From assembly GCA_023404715.1 (NCBI GenBank), contig JAEYAR010000077.1:18760-82759 (forward strand): a stretch of DNA of 64,000 nt, read 5' to 3'. Positions 26,476 to 38,084 of this stretch are shown here, piece by piece (the first letter of the stretch is position 1; each line of letters starts with the position of its first letter). This stretch comes from Bacillota bacterium. GTDB lineage: Bacteria > Bacillota > Clostridia > Christensenellales > Aristaeellaceae. A program made the translations under genes and the position numbers. Under the pieces are notes generated by a model. It saw nothing but the letters and a program-made list of their open reading frames with translations. It did no database searches and was not told the origin of the DNA.

Positions 26476-29400
26476 GAGCGCGGGAAATATCGCTTCGTGC
26501 TGCGCGCCGTCCTGTGTAAGCGTGATCCATCCGTCGGGATTGGGGTTGCCGTCGAGCGATATTTCCCCGGCGTTCCGGTCGGCGCGCAGCACATAGGTGC
26601 TGCCCTGGCTACGATAGACGATTTCAAAGGCGTCCCAATCCGCCGGGAGCGTCGGCTTTAGGCGGATGCGCTCGCCCTGTTTTTCAAAGCCGAGCAGCAC
26701 GTAGATGCCTGCGACGTAAATCCAGGCCGCCGACCCCGTATACCAGGTCCACCCGCCTCGGCCCGGTTGCTGGGCGTTCGCATAGATATCCGCCGCGCTG
26801 ACATAGGGCTCTACGCGATAACGATTGGCCGCCTGCTCGGTTTCAGCGTGCGTGTAGGGCAGCAGCATGCGGAAAATTTCCCAGGCCTCCTGGATGCGGC
26901 CTAGTTTTCGCAGCGCGAGGACGGCCCACGCCGCGCCGTGCGTATACTGCCCGCCGTTTTCGCGCACGCCGGGCAGATATCCCTTGATGTATCCCGGCTC
27001 CAGCTTCGTATCGTCGAACGCGGGGGCGAGCAGGCGCACGATGCCCAACTCGCGGTCGACGAGCTGGCTGAGCAGCGCATCCATCGCCTGGTTCGCCCGC
27101 TTTTCGGGCGCGCCGGCCAGAACGGCCCAGCATTGGGCGATGCAGTCGATGCGGCAGACGTCGCCCAGCGCGCTTCCAAGCGGCGTGCCGTCGTCCATGT
27201 AGGCGCGGCGGTACCAGTCGCCGTCCCAGCCGTTTTCGTCCGTCGCGCGCAGCACTTCGTCCGCCAGACGCAGGAGCGCATCCTGACGCTCCGGCGCGCA
27301 AAGGGGGGCAAAAAAACGCGCTGTGACGCTGTAAAACCAGCCGAGCCAGATGCTTTCGCCCTTTCCTTCGATGCCGACGCGGCTCATCGCGTCGTTCCAA
27401 TCCCCGGTGCCGATCAACGGGATGCCGTGCTCTCCGAGGGCGACGCGCTCAATGGCGCGCAAACAATGGTCCGTGAGGGATGCCTTCTCTGCCGTGGGGA
27501 TGGCCTCGCCGTAATAGTCCTCCTGTCCGTCCGGTATATCTACATTCTGCAGATAAGGGATCTCTTCAGACAGAACAGACCGGTCGTCCGTTGCCGTGAC
27601 ATAGGCCGCCGTCATAAAAGGCAAAAAGAGCAGGTCGTCCGTCATACGCGTGCGCACGCCGCGCGCAGGCGGATGCCACCAATGCTGCACGTCGCCGTCC
27701 TCAAACTGATGCGCCGCGCAGAGCAGCAGGTGGCCGCGCACGCTGTCAGGATCAGTATAGAGAAGGACCAGCATGTCCTGCAGCTGATCGCGAAAACCGA
27801 TCGCCCCGCCCGCCTGGTAGAACCCCGCCCGCGCATAGAGGCGCGAGGCGGTCGTTTGGTAGGGCAGCCAGCGGCCGAGTACCGCGTTCATCGCCGCATC
27901 CGGCGTTCGCAGGACGAGGCGGCCCAAACGATCGTTCCAACGAGCGATCGCGTCCTGCCTGCGCTCGGCGAACGGCCGCGAGCGGACATGCTGTAAAAGC
28001 TTCTGCGCGTCCTCGACTGAGTCCGCATGCCCGATACAAAACGCGTACGTGCGCTCCTGCGCGTCGCTGAGCGTATCGCGCAGGACCAGCAGCGCGTTGG
28101 GTTCGAAAGGGACATCCTGGGTAGACGGGAAATACCGCGCGTCCGGATAATCGCCCGGACGCCCCACGATCTGCGTGCCCCCCTCGGGCGAGAGGGCCGC
28201 GGCGAAGGTAACGCCGGGCATGCAGGGGCTTTCGAGCAGCAGCGCGTCGCCGTTTCTCTCCACGCGGATCAAAGACTGCTTGTTTTGCGTCGTATCGAGG
28301 ATGAAATCGACGGCCATGCCCACACATAGGCGCGCTTCGCGCCCTGTCTGATTCCTGATCGTCAGGCCCGCATATTGTATCGGCATATCGCGATCCACAA
28401 ACAAACTGAGGGTCTGTAAAGCGTCCAGAAAGACGATTTCCCAATCGGCGGCGCCCGGCTGATACCGGGCGCGCAGCGCGTCCTGCGGCATGGGGGCGAT
28501 CCTGTTTTGCGCCTCGTCGATCAGAAAAAACCGCTGTCCGCTGCGGTCGGCGACCGGATCGTTCGTAAAGGCGGTCAGGCGGCCGTCGTGGCTGTTTTGC
28601 GCGTAGAGCATATCGACGCTACGTTCGGTCACGATGCAGCCCAGGCCGGCGTTAGCCAGGATGTTGCACCAAGGCGCAGGCGTGGGGCGCGCGCACTCGA
28701 CGACAAACGCTCCGTCCTGGTCAAAGCCGCCATATCCGTTGAACCAGGGCAGCGCCAAGGGATCGAGCGATCCGCGCTTATGCGGCTTGAAGCGTTCTCG
28801 GGCCGGCAAGACGCCGCGCAGTTGTTTGAGCTGCGCGCCCAGGCTGCCGGCGTCGCCGTCCAGATACAGCGCGGTCATCGCCAGCAGCAGCGCCTGATGC
28901 GCCTCGGAGACGGAGCCCTGCTCGACGAGATAAACGCCGCCGTGCTTGCGCACGAGGTCGCGGGCATGGCCGCAGGCGATTTGCTCCAGCAGCATTTCCC
29001 GGACTGGCTCGCCGTAGTCGCCCTTGCCGGGGCATAGAAAGATCAAATCCGTCCATACGCCCCACTGGCGCCACACCTCGTGCATTTTGAGCGCCATGCA
29101 CGCCAATGCATGCTGCGCTTCGTTCGCGATGCGCACCGTTACGATCGGCAGATCGCCGGACACGCCCATCGACCAAATCTCTTCGCGCGCGAGTGTATTT
29201 TTTGCGGCGAATGCGCGCTGCATCGGGTTTTGACCGTCATAGATCGCGTAAGTTGCCGCGCGGGAGACGAGGTTTTGCGCGCCGGGATCGAGCCCGAGGT
29301 AATCCGCGCTGACCTGCGCCTGTATGCGGGCCAGCGAAAGGGCGCGAGCACAGGCTTCGACGGCGGCATATTGCGCGGCGCAGGCGGCAGCCGCATGCTC

Positions 29401-32400
29401 GTCCGGCTGAACGCCCGTCGCATAGGCGAGCGTCAGCGTCTCCTCAGGCGCGAGCGTCACATCGGTGAGCAGCGCGACGCACGGATCGACGACCGCGCCT
29501 TCGCTCCGCTCGGGCGTGCCGGGCAGCATCGCCTGCGGTCGCGAGAGGGCTTCTTTGTCTCGCCCCAAGAAGGCGGCCCGGTCGCTGATTTCGACAAAGC
29601 TCACGCCGGGTCTCGAACAAGCGGCGGTATGGAACAAAACCGGGGTATGCTCCTGCGGTTCGCGCGCGCGCCTAGAGGCGATCAACGTCGCCGGCGCGGG
29701 TACCCGCGTCTGCACGAAGAGCTTCGCGAAGGCCGGATGGGCTTCATCCTGACGCTGTGAACAGAGCGCCACCTCCATGAAGCTCGATATGCGCAGGCTG
29801 CGCGATACGCGCCCCGTATTTTCGATCTCGAGCAGGTGGATGGCCGTACCATCCAACGGGCCGACGCAGCAAGAAAGCGTCGTCTTGAGGTCGCGGACGC
29901 TTCTACTGTAGACCGCACGGCCTGTTTCAAAGCGGGCCTCGCCGTCCGCCTGCACGCGATTGGCGAGGAAGGCCCACGCCCCCTCTGCGACATAGAATTG
30001 CGGCCCGTAGCCGGTAGATAGCGGATTGGGTCTGAAGCGAGATAGCATGAAGCCGCCGCTTTTGAGATAGCCGCCGCCGCGCGCATCGCAGACCAGCGTC
30101 GTTCCCTCGCCATACAGCACCTGTACGTCGAGCGGCGATGCGTCTATGTCCGCTTTACGGGAAGCCAGCGGCGATTTCGGGTTAGGCCGGTCGGCATGAC
30201 GGAAGGCGCGACGGTTAAAGCTTAGAGACCGACGCTCGGGGATGCGCTCCTCGAGCAGGAGGGAATACGCCGATACGTCGAGCCGGTCGCTGAACAAGCG
30301 GACGAGGACGTCGTCCATCAGCGCATTGCACATCGCGCACAGCGCCATCCCCTGGTGATGCGCCATATGACTTTGGACGAGCTGACACTCTCCGCCCTCC
30401 TGCACCGTATAGTCCGCCGCCTCGTAAAAGCCCAGTTCGCCCAACCAGCCCAGGGACTGCATGCGCATCAGGTTTTTCGTCGCGGCATGCGGACGTACGC
30501 ATAGCGCGAGCGCGGCGGCATAGGGGGTGATGACGCGCCGCTCGGTCTCGCTTCGCAGCGCGAGCTGCGGCAACCCGAAGGCGTGGTATTGGTAGTTAAG
30601 CGCAGGGTCGAACTGGTAGTGCCCGGATTCCGAGATGCCCCATGGCGTTTGGGGGCAGGCGGCGATTTGCTCGCAGACCGCCTGAACGCAGGCTTCGTGC
30701 AGCAGCGTATCAGGGGTCAAGCGCATGAGCAAGGCAGGCATCAGATATTCAAACATCGTCCCGCTCCAGGAAGCCAGGGTGATCCCTTTGCGCGTTTTGA
30801 CGAGCGGCCGGCCCAAACTACGCCAGTGCCGGCGGGGAACCTGCCCGGTCGCCACCGCGAGGAAGCTGAGCAGACGCGATTCGGATGCGAGCAAGTCGTA
30901 GTGCATAGCGGTTGGGGCCTGCGCATCGGGATTGACGCCGACAAAAAACAGATGGACGGCGGGATCGTAGACGGCCTTCAGATCCATATGGTAAAACAGC
31001 GCCTCCAGGCGCCCGGCCAACGGACGGAAGGATGGGTCAAAGCGAGACACGTCTGCGCGCAAAGCCTGCTGGCAGCATAGAAGGCAGGCGGCGAGGTTGC
31101 CGCTATCCACGCTGGAGACGTAAGCGGGGGGCAGGACGCGGAGCGTCTTCGTGTCGTACCAGTTGTACAGATGCCCCTTCCACATCTCGAGCCGTTCGAG
31201 CGTATCCACCGTTTTTTCCATGCGGGAGGCCATCTCATCCGGCTCCAGAAAGCCCAGGTAGCGCGCCGCCACGCACGAGAGCAGGTATAGGCCGATGTTG
31301 GTCGGCGACGTACGGTGTGCAGCGCCGCGCTCGGGGACGACCTGCAGGTTGTCGATGGGCAGAAAGTGCTCCTCCTGCGTTACGGTGCGCTCGAAAAAGG
31401 CCCATGTCTTTTGGGCGTAGCGGAGGAGCGCCTCCTTTTCTTCGCCGCTCAGCGGGATGCGCTCATGCGTCGGCGCGTCGAGCCAACGGGCGAGCAGGGG
31501 CAGGCAGATCCACGTTAGGCCGAGGGGCAAGGCGAGAAAGAAGGGCGTGATCCGCGCCGCGCCGAAGATCAGCAAAAGCGCGCCGCAAATTCTCGAGAAC
31601 GCGTAGCGTTCGCGTCCGGACGCCATCCGTTCCGCGTCGTGCGCTGTAACCCAATCAAGCAGCCCCTTATGGGATATAAAGGAACGGTACAGGCTGCGGA
31701 CAGCGGCGTCGAGCAGCGTGAGCGCCTGCTGAGGAATCAGCGCTGTCTGTACGAGTATAAGCCGCAGGTTGCCCGCCGAGGGCGCGAGCAAGAGGCCGAG
31801 GTTGGGCAGGAAAAGCGCCAGCAGCAGGGACGGAACATGGGCGGTCAGCGTCCCCAGCAAAAACAGGAGCCCCTGCGCTGCGGGCACGAGGCTGCGGCGC
31901 AGGTTGTCGTAAATTTTAAAGCGCGATAGGAGGTCGAGCGGATTCTTTTGCCTGCCTGCGGACGTGCGAATGCGCGCGCCGAGGTAGCGAAGCAGCTGCC
32001 AATCCCCACGCGTCCACCGGTGCAGCCGGAGCAGGTAGGCGCGCAGCGTGGCGGGCTGACCATCGTAAAAGATTTCGTTCTCAGCGAGCGCCGCCCCGGC
32101 GAGCTCGCCCTCCAGCAGGTCGTGCGAAAGGACGGTTCCGGGTAAGATGAAGGGCGCCGTCGCCCGCACAAAGGGCTGAACGGCATAGATGCCCTTTCCT
32201 GCAAAGCTTCCGCGTCCGCACGCGTCCTGGTAGACATCCGACACCGCGCTGACGTAGGGATCGACGCCGCCCGGACCGCCGAAAACGCGGCATAGGTGCG
32301 TATGCACGCGATGAGCGGCCTGTTCCATCCGCGGCTGGATGACGGCATAGCCGCGACGGCGGCCGCCTCGTTCGCACGGCGCGTTCAGCGGGTGGGCGAT

Positions 32401-34239
32401 CATGCCGACGAGGCGCAGCGCGCTCCCCGCCGGCATGATCGTATCGCTGTCCAGCGTGATGACGTGCGCAAAACGGTCCTTGAGCCACGCGGGATCAAAG
32501 GAGGCGGCGGCAAAGACGTCGAGCGCCTCGCCGGTCAGGATCAGACGGTTCAGCGTCTCGAGCGCGCCGCGCTTGCGTTCGCGTCCGATAAAGCGCTTTT
32601 GCGCATCGTTCCATACGCGCGCCCGGTGCAGATAAAGAAACGTCTCCCCCTGACCGAGCGCGCGTATCTCCTGCGTGCAGGCGCGCGTGATGTCCTCGTC
32701 GTCGATTTCCTGGGCGGCGTCGCTGTCTTTAAAATCCGCCAACAGCATATAGGAAAATTGCGCGTCACCGTTTGCCTTTTGCAGCACCGCCAAATGGCGG
32801 ACCATCTCGCGCGCCTGTTGCGCGCTGGAGATCAGGGTCGGTACGACGACGAGCGTGCGAAGCGTCGGGGGCAGGACGTCGAACTCGAGCGATGGGAGCG
32901 GCCTGCGCACGCTCTTGCGCCGGACATAGCTTGTGAGAAGATCCTGCGCGCCGGCGCTCGATACGACGAGCAGCGGCAACAGCAGGAGGATGGGCGGACG
33001 AAACAGGCAGGCAAGCGCAAACAGGAACAGCGATAGCAAAACCCGCGAGAGGGGATAGAGCAGATGCGCATGGCGTTGCCCGAACAGCCGCATGCGCACG
33101 CGGGCCGGCATCTCGCCCAGACGCGCCCATAGCTCGCTTTCGCCCGCATCCAATAAGTAGAAGCCGACGTGTTGGGAAAGCGGGTCATCCTGGGCGCTCC
33201 CGCGGGCCTGGGCGCACTCTAGCGCCATGCGCGCGATGAGCGTCTCGGAAAATGGGCTCGCATGAGCAAAGCGTGCGACCTGCAGGCGGTACAGGCTGCG
33301 GGAATCCGCATCCATGCGCTCGTAGACGGCCGACGGATCCTCGCGCAGCAGCATTTCGACCGGCGAGAGCGACTCGAGCAGGGGGGCCCAATCGATGCGG
33401 CCCATATCGCGCAGGCTTGTAATCGCGCAGGAGATGGATTGGCGCTCCTGTGCCTGGCGCATATGCTCTATCTCTACGATGCGTTGCGCGTTTTGGTCCA
33501 TCGTGTCCAAATGCCGGTCGATGTAAGCCAGCGCCTCGGCGTTACCCTGCTCGCGCAGGCATTTGAGCAGATGCTCCCAAAAGGCGCAGCTGTCGGGCGC
33601 ATGGCGAAGCATACGCTTCGTTGGGTGTTGCGCGGCCGCCTCAGCGGCCCTGCGCTGGCGCTGCGCTAAAAGGCACTCCGTAGCCAGATAGGAAAGGCGC
33701 CGGACGAGCGCGGCGCGAAGCGCGAGCGGCAGCGTGAACAGCTCGCAGAGCCAGAACGGGCGGACCTCCTGCCAGGACTTGACCGCCTCCTCGAGGGAGC
33801 GGCCTTCGACCCTCAGCCCCGCATGATCCAAATACTCGCGCGAGAAGGCCATGATCCGCGTTTCGCGGCGCCAGAGAGGAAGCCCCCGCACGCCGCCCAG
33901 ATCGTCGAGCAGCGCCAAGGCCGCTTCCTCCAGCATACGCGCATTGTCCAGCAGCCAATGCGCGCCGGGCAGCAGCGCCTGCTGCCGCTCGCCGGCGAGC
34001 GCGTCCAGTTCGCGAAGCGCGCGGCGTAGGCGGCGCACATCCCGTTTTATCCCGCGCAGGGTTCCCAGGCCGCGCACATGCCCCGAGGCGGCGATGCGCC
34101 GCAGGTGCGTGCTGAGGGCTGCCGGGCTTAGTTCTTCCTCGCAGGGCATGCTCTGCGCGCCTGCGCGCGCACGCCGCGGCAGCGCGCCCAGCAGGCAAAG
34201 CAGGCCACACGAGAGGGCGGTCAGACTCAAGAAGGTCAT
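26458..34239 (-). CDS. Giant cyclic beta-1,2-glucan synthase-like protein (GT84/glycoamylase/GH94)
   Basis: 2593-residue membrane protein with the layout of cyclic beta-1,2-glucan synthases (NdvB/Cgs). After an N-terminal helix and a region of about 400 residues come membrane helices, then a GT84-type transferase domain with TLDSDT at about residue 594 and LHRWTRGDW at about 741. A second membrane block follows. A glycoamylase-like domain (LYNWYDTKTLRVLPPAYVSSVDSGN, about 1030; HHQGMALCA, about 1296) and two GH94-type parts come next; GDWNDAM near 2280 has the expected general-acid Asp. ATG at 34239 is chosen for AAAGGAG 6 bases upstream; an ATG at 34278 has no such site. No exporter or modifying enzyme is adjacent. 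Product may be a cyclic or linear beta-1,2-glucan. Confidence 0.9.
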   Translation of the reverse strand: MTFLSLTALSCGLLCLLGALPRRARAGAQSMPCEEELSPAALSTHLRRIAASGHVRGLGTLRGIKRDVRRLRRALRELDALAGERQQALLPGAHWLLDNARMLEEAALALLDDLGGVRGLPLWRRETRIMAFSREYLDHAGLRVEGRSLEEAVKSWQEVRPFWLCELFTLPLALRAALVRRLSYLATECLLAQRQRRAAEAAAQHPTKRMLRHAPDSCAFWEHLLKCLREQGNAEALAYIDRHLDTMDQNAQRIVEIEHMRQAQERQSISCAITSLRDMGRIDWAPLLESLSPVEMLLREDPSAVYERMDADSRSLYRLQVARFAHASPFSETLIARMALECAQARGSAQDDPLSQHVGFYLLDAGESELWARLGEMPARVRMRLFGQRHAHLLYPLSRVLLSLFLFALACLFRPPILLLLPLLVVSSAGAQDLLTSYVRRKSVRRPLPSLEFDVLPPTLRTLVVVPTLISSAQQAREMVRHLAVLQKANGDAQFSYMLLADFKDSDAAQEIDDEDITRACTQEIRALGQGETFLYLHRARVWNDAQKRFIGRERKRGALETLNRLILTGEALDVFAAASFDPAWLKDRFAHVITLDSDTIMPAGSALRLVGMIAHPLNAPCERGGRRRGYAVIQPRMEQAAHRVHTHLCRVFGGPGGVDPYVSAVSDVYQDACGRGSFAGKGIYAVQPFVRATAPFILPGTVLSHDLLEGELAGAALAENEIFYDGQPATLRAYLLRLHRWTRGDWQLLRYLGARIRTSAGRQKNPLDLLSRFKIYDNLRRSLVPAAQGLLFLLGTLTAHVPSLLLALFLPNLGLLLAPSAGNLRLILVQTALIPQQALTLLDAAVRSLYRSFISHKGLLDWVTAHDAERMASGRERYAFSRICGALLLIFGAARITPFFLALPLGLTWICLPLLARWLDAPTHERIPLSGEEKEALLRYAQKTWAFFERTVTQEEHFLPIDNLQVVPERGAAHRTSPTNIGLYLLSCVAARYLGFLEPDEMASRMEKTVDTLERLEMWKGHLYNWYDTKTLRVLPPAYVSSVDSGNLAACLLCCQQALRADVSRFDPSFRPLAGRLEALFYHMDLKAVYDPAVHLFFVGVNPDAQAPTAMHYDLLASESRLLSFLAVATGQVPRRHWRSLGRPLVKTRKGITLASWSGTMFEYLMPALLMRLTPDTLLHEACVQAVCEQIAACPQTPWGISESGHYQFDPALNYQYHAFGLPQLALRSETERRVITPYAAALALCVRPHAATKNLMRMQSLGWLGELGFYEAADYTVQEGGECQLVQSHMAHHQGMALCAMCNALMDDVLVRLFSDRLDVSAYSLLLEERIPERRSLSFNRRAFRHADRPNPKSPLASRKADIDASPLDVQVLYGEGTTLVCDARGGGYLKSGGFMLSRFRPNPLSTGYGPQFYVAEGAWAFLANRVQADGEARFETGRAVYSRSVRDLKTTLSCCVGPLDGTAIHLLEIENTGRVSRSLRISSFMEVALCSQRQDEAHPAFAKLFVQTRVPAPATLIASRRAREPQEHTPVLFHTAACSRPGVSFVEISDRAAFLGRDKEALSRPQAMLPGTPERSEGAVVDPCVALLTDVTLAPEETLTLAYATGVQPDEHAAAACAAQYAAVEACARALSLARIQAQVSADYLGLDPGAQNLVSRAATYAIYDGQNPMQRAFAAKNTLAREEIWSMGVSGDLPIVTVRIANEAQHALACMALKMHEVWRQWGVWTDLIFLCPGKGDYGEPVREMLLEQIACGHARDLVRKHGGVYLVEQGSVSEAHQALLLAMTALYLDGDAGSLGAQLKQLRGVLPARERFKPHKRGSLDPLALPWFNGYGGFDQDGAFVVECARPTPAPWCNILANAGLGCIVTERSVDMLYAQNSHDGRLTAFTNDPVADRSGQRFFLIDEAQNRIAPMPQDALRARYQPGAADWEIVFLDALQTLSLFVDRDMPIQYAGLTIRNQTGREARLCVGMAVDFILDTTQNKQSLIRVERNGDALLLESPCMPGVTFAAALSPEGGTQIVGRPGDYPDARYFPSTQDVPFEPNALLVLRDTLSDAQERTYAFCIGHADSVEDAQKLLQHVRSRPFAERRQDAIARWNDRLGRLVLRTPDAAMNAVLGRWLPYQTTASRLYARAGFYQAGGAIGFRDQLQDMLVLLYTDPDSVRGHLLLCAAHQFEDGDVQHWWHPPARGVRTRMTDDLLFLPFMTAAYVTATDDRSVLSEEIPYLQNVDIPDGQEDYYGEAIPTAEKASLTDHCLRAIERVALGEHGIPLIGTGDWNDAMSRVGIEGKGESIWLGWFYSVTARFFAPLCAPERQDALLRLADEVLRATDENGWDGDWYRRAYMDDGTPLGSALGDVCRIDCIAQCWAVLAGAPEKRANQAMDALLSQLVDRELGIVRLLAPAFDDTKLEPGYIKGYLPGVRENGGQYTHGAAWAVLALRKLGRIQEAWEIFRMLLPYTHAETEQAANRYRVEPYVSAADIYANAQQPGRGGWTWYTGSAAWIYVAGIYVLLGFEKQGERIRLKPTLPADWDAFEIVYRSQGSTYVLRADRNAGEISLDGNPNPDGWITLTQDGAQHEAIFPALSGAGL

Positions 34240-34298
34240 GATGAACTCCTTTGCTAAATAAAGGATTGTGCCATTCATTTTGTACAGGCGCGCGCACG

Positions 34299-34326
34299 CC
34301 TATACATAACCCATCCTAGAATGCAA
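34299..34326 (-). promoter_or_regulatory. Possible promoter of the glucan synthase-like gene
   Basis: On the minus strand TTGCAT (34326-34321), 16-base spacer, TATAGG (34304-34299). A GC-rich inverted repeat (AGGCG/CGCCT) lies just downstream in the leader. Confidence 0.4.
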
Positions 34327-34425
34327 GTTTTTCGTAGTCGGGACATAGAATGATAAAGTGACGCGCTTTTCGGAGGAAAAGCGGCCTGAAAAAGATAAAA
34401 AGGACGATTTGCTTGGAATAAATGG

Positions 34426-34454
34426 TTGTAATTGATTTTTGTTTATGTTACAAT
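34426..34454 (+). promoter_or_regulatory. SigA-type promoter of tig-clpP-clpX
   Basis: TTGTAA (34426-34431), 17-base spacer, extended -10 TGT-TACAAT (34449-34454), 66 bp before the tig start. No CIRCE or CtsR-type operator was recognised. Confidence 0.8.
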
Positions 34455-34520
34455 GCAGGATAGTGCATTATCTCTATCAAGAATTATGTACACCAAGAAC
34501 TACTGGGAGGAACCGTTAGC

Positions 34521-35807
34521 ATGACGATCTCTGTTGAGAAGCTGAGCAGCAACAAAGTAAAGATTTCCTTTGACATCGAGGCTGAAAAGTTCGAAGAGGC
34601 GATGCACAAGGCATACCTCAAAAACCGTGGCCGCATTAACGTCCCGGGCTTCCGCAAGGGCAAGGCGCCCCGCAAGCTGATTGAAAATATGTATGGCGAA
34701 GGCATTTTCTACGACGACGCCTTTGAAAGCGTCTTCCCTGATGCGTACGAAAAAGCGGTCAGCGATAACGACCTTCAGCCGGTCGACCGCCCCAGCGTGG
34801 ACATCGGGCAGATCGAGGCCGGGAAAAACCTGGTCTTTACCGCCGAGGTTTTCGTGCGCCCGGATGTGACGCTGGGCGAATACAAGGGTCTGAAGGTGGA
34901 AAAGCACGAGCATCCCGTGACCGAAGCGGACGTGGACGCCAAAGTCGATGAAGCGCTGCAAAAGGCCGCGCGAGAGATCTCCGTAGAAGACCGGCCCGTG
35001 CAGGACGACGACATCGTGGGCCTCGACTATGCCGGCAGCGTGGACGGCGTCGCCTTTGAGGGCGGCACGGCCCAAGGGCAGAAACTGACGATCGGCTCCG
35101 GCCAATTCATCCCCGGCTTTGAAGAGCAGATGGTCGGCATGCAGATCGGGGAAGAAAAGGACTTGCACGTCAAGTTCCCGGACGAATACCACGCGAAGGA
35201 GCTGGCCGGCAAGGACGCGGTATTCCACGTAAAGGTCAACTCCATCACCGTGCGCGAGGTGCCCGAGGCAGACGACGATTTCGCCAAGGACGTATCCGAG
35301 TTCGATACGCTCGATGCATATAAGCAGGACATTCGGGCAAAGCTTGAGGCGGACAACAAGGCGCACTGCGACGCGCATTTTGAGAACGCCGTCGTCGAAG
35401 CTGCGGTGGAAAATGCCACGCTGGACGTGCCCGAAGCGATGATTGAGCGCCAGATCGACAGCATGCTTCGCGACTTCCAGATGCGTCTAGCCTATCAGGG
35501 CCTGCGCATGGAGGATTTCATGCAATATACCGGCCAGAACGAAGAGACGATGCGCGAGCAGCACCGCGAAGAGGCGGAGAAGCGCGTAAAGGCCGAACTG
35601 GTGCTGGCGGCCATTCAGAAGGCCGAGGGCATCGAAGCCACAGAGGAAGAGGTCGAGGCCGAGATCACCAAGTTCGCGCAGGAGGGCCAAAAGACTGTCG
35701 AGGAGTTTAAGGCGACGCTGCGCCCGGAGGATATCGACTATTTGAAGGATCAGGTAGGCATCAGGAAAACCGTTGAGCTGATCAAGGACGCGGCCATCAG
35801 CGAGTAA
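34521..35807 (+). CDS. tig: Trigger factor
   Basis: Ribosome-bound folding chaperone and prolyl isomerase, 428 residues. The ribosome-binding N-domain contains GFRKGKAPRK (residues about 45-54). An FKBP domain (DDDIVGLDYAGSVDGVAFEGG, about 155-240) and the helical C-domain follow. The extra Asp/Glu at the C-terminus is ordinary. GGGAGG lies upstream of the ATG. It leads the classical tig-clpP-clpX cluster. Confidence 0.97.
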   Translation: MTISVEKLSSNKVKISFDIEAEKFEEAMHKAYLKNRGRINVPGFRKGKAPRKLIENMYGEGIFYDDAFESVFPDAYEKAVSDNDLQPVDRPSVDIGQIEAGKNLVFTAEVFVRPDVTLGEYKGLKVEKHEHPVTEADVDAKVDEALQKAAREISVEDRPVQDDDIVGLDYAGSVDGVAFEGGTAQGQKLTIGSGQFIPGFEEQMVGMQIGEEKDLHVKFPDEYHAKELAGKDAVFHVKVNSITVREVPEADDDFAKDVSEFDTLDAYKQDIRAKLEADNKAHCDAHFENAVVEAAVENATLDVPEAMIERQIDSMLRDFQMRLAYQGLRMEDFMQYTGQNEETMREQHREEAEKRVKAELVLAAIQKAEGIEATEEEVEAEITKFAQEGQKTVEEFKATLRPEDIDYLKDQVGIRKTVELIKDAAISE

Positions 35808-35846
35808 ACATGCACGATGACCCCGAATGTAAAGGAGGTATTTGCC

Positions 35847-36431
35847 ATGAGTCTTATTCCTATGGTCGTCGAACAGACGAACCGCGGTGAACGTTCCTAC
35901 GACATTTACTCCCGCCTGCTCAAGGACCGAATCGTGTTTTTGAGCGGTGAGATTGGCGACGATATGGCCAATACCGTCGTCGCGCAGTTGCTCTTTTTAG
36001 AGATGGAAAACCCCGATGCGGAGATTTCCATGTACATCAACAGCCCGGGCGGCTCGGTGACGGCGGGCATGGCGATCTTCGACACCATGAATTACATCAA
36101 GTCCCCCGTGCGCACCGTCTGCATCGGCATGGCCGCCTCGATGGCCGCCTTCCTGCTGATGGCGGGCGAGCGCGGCAAGCGCCTGGCGCTGCCCAACAGC
36201 GAAGTGATGATTCACCAACCGCTGGGCGGCGCGCGCGGCCAGGCCACCGACGTTAAGATTCAGGCCGAGTGGCTCATACGCACCAAGGTCAAGATGAACC
36301 AATTGATGAGCGAGATGACGGGCCAGCCGCTGGAAAAGATCGAGCGCGACGTTGAGCGCGATCACTTCCTGACGGCGCAGGAAGCGAAGGATTACGGCAT
36401 CATCGACGAGATCTACAAAAACCGCGCGTAA
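35847..36431 (+). CDS. clpP: ATP-dependent Clp protease proteolytic subunit
   Basis: Serine protease barrel subunit, 194 residues. The catalytic Ser is in GMAASMAAFLLMAG, His in MIHQPLGG and Asp in the ERDHFLTAQEAKDYGIIDEI region (ERD). The ATG at 35847 has AAAGGAGG 8 bases upstream; an earlier in-frame ATG at 35817 precedes that site and would add residues outside the family. It is followed by clpX. Confidence 0.97.
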   Translation: MSLIPMVVEQTNRGERSYDIYSRLLKDRIVFLSGEIGDDMANTVVAQLLFLEMENPDAEISMYINSPGGSVTAGMAIFDTMNYIKSPVRTVCIGMAASMAAFLLMAGERGKRLALPNSEVMIHQPLGGARGQATDVKIQAEWLIRTKVKMNQLMSEMTGQPLEKIERDVERDHFLTAQEAKDYGIIDEIYKNRA

Positions 36432-36466
36432 AACCCTCCCCTTAATACGACGCAATGAGGTGCAAA

Positions 36467-37780
<1,314 letters not shown>

Positions 37781-38084
37781 CGAAAAAATCGCCCGTATAC
37801 TCGGCAAAACGGCGTACGCCGCTTTGCCGACACGCAACTGCCGCATGCGCGGCAGTTCTGGCCGTCGACTTTGTCGACGGCCTCGTGCAAAATGAACGCT
37901 CATTTTGCACGAAGATCACGGGAGATGTTTTCCTCCGCAAATGCTGCGCATTTGACTACGGAAAACGCCCCGCCCGACCGGCAGAGCCGGTCGATACGAT
38001 TGCAGTCTTGCAGACGGCTTTTGGTTCGTCAACAGTTTGAACTGCCGCATGCGCGGCAGTTTCTTTATGACCGGAGGGAAATAC
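37781..38084. repeat. Modular hairpin-repeat element, site A (304 bp without a gene)
   Basis: Six palindromes in series: a 30-bp near-perfect palindrome (37801-37830); a hairpin with arms AACTGCCGC/GCGGCAGTT (37836-37857); GGCCGTCGAC/GTCGACGGCC (37860-37882); TCGTGCAAAATGA/TCATTTTGCACGA (37883-37912); GTTTTCC...GGAAAAC; and CGACCGGC/GCCGGTCG (37975-37993). The second hairpin recurs unchanged at 38040-38061, in the same orientation. Bases 37860-37930 are shared with site B (43361-43431), with about 7 differences in 71. No coding gene is seen here. Confidence 0.85.

Noticed and set aside
37860..37999. Hairpin series at sites A and B as CRISPR, attC or integron sites
   Set aside because: No regular repeat-spacer spacing, no cas or integrase gene, and each palindrome differs in sequence.
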